Source of the DNA: Chrysomallon squamiferum | Taxonomy: Eukaryota; Mollusca; Gastropoda; Neomphalida; Peltospiridae | Assembly: GCA_012295275.1 (NCBI GenBank) | Contig: CM022674.1 | Location: 8,394,260-8,458,259 of the forward strand | DNA: 64,000 nucleotides | Direction: 5' to 3' | Shown: in pieces, positions 61,713-64,000 of the stretch | Position numbering within the stretch: the stretch's first letter is position 1 | Layout: the number at the start of each line of letters is the position of its first letter | The notes under the pieces: model-generated | Told to the model about the DNA's origin: nothing | Databases searched by the model: none | What the model saw: the letters and a program-made list of their open reading frames with translations, nothing else | Position numbers and translations under genes: made by a program

Positions 61713-63438
61713 ATGGCGCGACTGATTTCTTTTTCAAAGCAGCGCTTCCTGAACGTGGCACAGTTGAATCGTAATTTAACCACAGGTTCAACCTGCTTAG
61801 TATCAACAGCTGTTAGCATGTCAGTGCAGACTGATCCTCCAGAATGCTTGCTGAAACCGATGAATTTCCCCATGAAAGTTCTAATGGGGCCCGGACCATC
61901 TAACTGTCCTCCTCGCGTCCTTGCAGCAGGTGCTTTACCTCTTTTGGGTCATCTTCATCCAGAATTTATACAGGTATGATAAACATAATGAAAATAAATG
62001 AATAATAATAAATTACCACATATTATATATAATTAAATAAAACTTACATACAGATGTATTTTATTAAAGAATTACCATAATTATATACATAATAATATCC
62101 ACAACATAAAAATTAAAGAAATTTCTAAAAATCTATTTAATGTTTAAACATATGGTACTAGTGAATTGATCGTTTTAATAATAGTATGCCATCATTCTTA
62201 AATGCAATATTAAAATTAAACTGTAAAAATATATTAAAATATTTTTAATTTATTTTAACTGTTTCAGATAATGGATGAAGTTAAAGCTGGTATCAAGTAT
62301 ACATTTCAAACAAACAATGAATGGACATTTGTTATTTCAGGAACAGGTAAGGTTATATAAATTGCCTAATGTTCACTTACTTCTATTAGACAGATAGATA
62401 GAAGTATAGAGTGTACCATGGCTGTCGTATCACCAGATGCAATATCATTGGAACCTACATATCAAATTTTATGACATAGTACAGTATATAATGCTCTGCA
62501 GCATGAAGACAAAAGCTGTAAACTGTATACATTTCAATTCAGTAACTGTGTATGTTATAATCATGACTATTTCACTGTTATGATTATAGTCAGTTTTAAT
62601 TTTTAATTTAATCTTAGAACTTTTGCACACACATTTTCTTTTAATTTTCCCTTTTTCTGTTTTTTTTTTTTTTTAAAGATTTTTTATTTAGAAAGTTACA
62701 TTTTCAGGACATGCAGCTATGGAAGCTTCAGTTTGCAATCTTCTTGAGCCAGGGGACATCACTCTGTCATGTCAAAATGGTGTCTGGGGAGCTCGATATG
62801 CAGACATGGCAGAAAGAAATGGTAAAACATTAAATAGCTCTACCTGATTTCATGAATTTAAACAAAAAAAAATATTGTTTTTAACATGAACAAAATTTTA
62901 CTGAAAAAAAAAGAAGAAAGATTTTAAAAAAACCCCACCTAAAACATATTATTTTCATTTTAGATGCAATTGTTCATAAGTTGGTAAAGCCAATGGGAGA
63001 AGTGTTTTGCCTAAAGGAAATTGAAGAGGTATTACTTTATAAATAAAATTATTTAAAATGTATCTTTAAGAGACAAAATAAATAACCTAAACAACCTAAA
63101 TATGTTTTGTACTTAGAATAAGTAGGTGGTGACAATTCTTTACTACTGATAAATTATGACAGCAAACTTGTGATGATTACAATCGAGTTTTATGGTAACA
63201 TCAGTATAACAAAAATGACAACATGGTAAAGAAAACATCCATTCATCTTTTTTCTGCAAATTTATAATAGGTTTTTTTAATATCATCTGTTTTATAATTT
63301 GAAGACATTCTTTACTGTAGTATAAGTACTTATACAGGCTCTGAAGAAATACAGTCCTTCAGTTTTGTTTATCACTCATGGTGAATCATCAGGTGGGACA
63401 GTTCAGCCATTTGATGGGATAGGAAGTCTTTGTCACAA
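61713..63438 (+). CDS. AGXT: serine-pyruvate / alanine-glyoxylate aminotransferase, 5' part
   Basis: PLP-dependent class V aminotransferase that converts glyoxylate plus alanine to glycine plus pyruvate, in peroxisomes or mitochondria. Exons seen: 61713-61973, 62268-62346, 62708-62821, 62964-63028 and 63338-63438. All are in phase and encode about the first 206 residues. The gene continues beyond the window, so the PLP-lysine exon is not visible. Conserved pieces: [17 protein letters not shown] (57-73), SGTGHAAMEA (cofactor region), [14 protein letters not shown] and [17 protein letters not shown]. The first 35 residues lack acidic residues and are rich in Arg, Ser and Thr, like a mitochondrial presequence. 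A second in-frame ATG at 61818 (Met36) would drop it. Continuing past the donor at 63438 reaches a stop at 63496-63498. Confidence 0.95.
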
Positions 63439-64000
63439 GTATGCAGCACAGAGAGGTCATCAAACTGATTGTAACTCTTTGGACTCCAGCCATTTGTAAA
63501 TTAACACGAAATCAGAGAAATCAGACACAAGTCAAATTATAAAAAATGACAAATTTAATTATGGTGACCTAACTGAATAATAAGCTACCTCCTAATAATA
63601 GTGAACTTCAGTGTTACTATGGGCAAAAATTGACAACAGAAAACCAAGACATGGAGTGCTGTGTATATGCATCTTGGCCATATACTAAGACCAAAATTAT
63701 GGAGTCCAAAGAGTTGACATTTATCTTTTATTTCATTAAAAGAATTTTATCACTCGGTAAATTGAGAGGTTCTTTTATATTTTTATTACATAGTGAAATT
63801 TACCAACATGTAATAAATTCTAAAATATGTTAAATTACTGAATTTTATTTCTTCTATTGAAACTTAAGATAAACATTGTTTTAGTTTTGTTTTGGAATAA
63901 AAATATTCTGCATCAGAAATCTTCATAATTGTTAAAATTTGAATTAAATTAATTTCTAGTTTTCATTCAATCTTTCATTAAATATATTATTTCTAGGTAC

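Noticed and set aside
63430-63498. AGXT terminating at the TAA at 63496-63498
   Set aside because: The conserved protein continues for about 190 residues after this point in the family. A GT donor at 63439 fits the conserved CHK|Y exon boundary, so read-through into the intron is not the real end.

Overview
The window is AT-rich animal nuclear DNA. It has intron-containing genes with GT-AG splice sites, many microsatellites and a broken Ty3/Gypsy-type retroelement. The TDP-43, LPCAT3, ICMT, scramblase, GT11 fucosyltransferase and AGXT proteins read like lophotrochozoan, most likely molluscan, versions. That placement is an inference from general protein character; nothing in the window proves the species. 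I found no bacterial, CRISPR, rRNA or tRNA features.

Layout, left to right. A short minus-strand ORF (possible first exon) lies at 229-405 and a decayed coding remnant at about 2187-2470. TARDBP (TDP-43, plus strand, 4 coding exons) is at 4012-6678, followed by about 8.7 kb with no coding signal. A GC-richer island with unassigned exon-like ORFs lies at 15.1-16.2 kb. LPCAT3/MBOAT5 (plus, 13 coding exons, 480 aa) spans 17450-26560. ICMT (plus, 4 exons, 308 aa) spans 30660-32853. A phospholipid scramblase (minus, 10 coding exons, 337 aa) spans 35203-40193. From 42.3 to 56.9 kb there is a tandem array of alpha-1,2-fucosyltransferase (GT11) genes on the minus strand: one intact copy (B, 49715-50869), two frameshifted copies (A and C) and one 3' fragment (D). 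The array is interleaved with a dead Gypsy element (45954-48398). After about 4.5 kb of mostly non-coding DNA, AGXT (plus) starts at 61713 and runs off the right edge.

The conserved genes are unrelated housekeeping neighbours, not a pathway. LPCAT3 remodels phospholipids in the ER, the scramblase moves lipids between bilayer leaflets, ICMT methylates prenylated proteins in the ER, TDP-43 binds RNA and AGXT detoxifies glyoxylate. The dynamic part is the fucosyltransferase array. Its repeat unit of about 3.3 kb carries the 3' tail of the retroelement and a divergent short transmembrane ORF. The most unusual single observation is an almost exact antisense copy of LPCAT3 exon 6, with splice signals, inside the same gene. 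It forms a large inverted repeat around exon 5.
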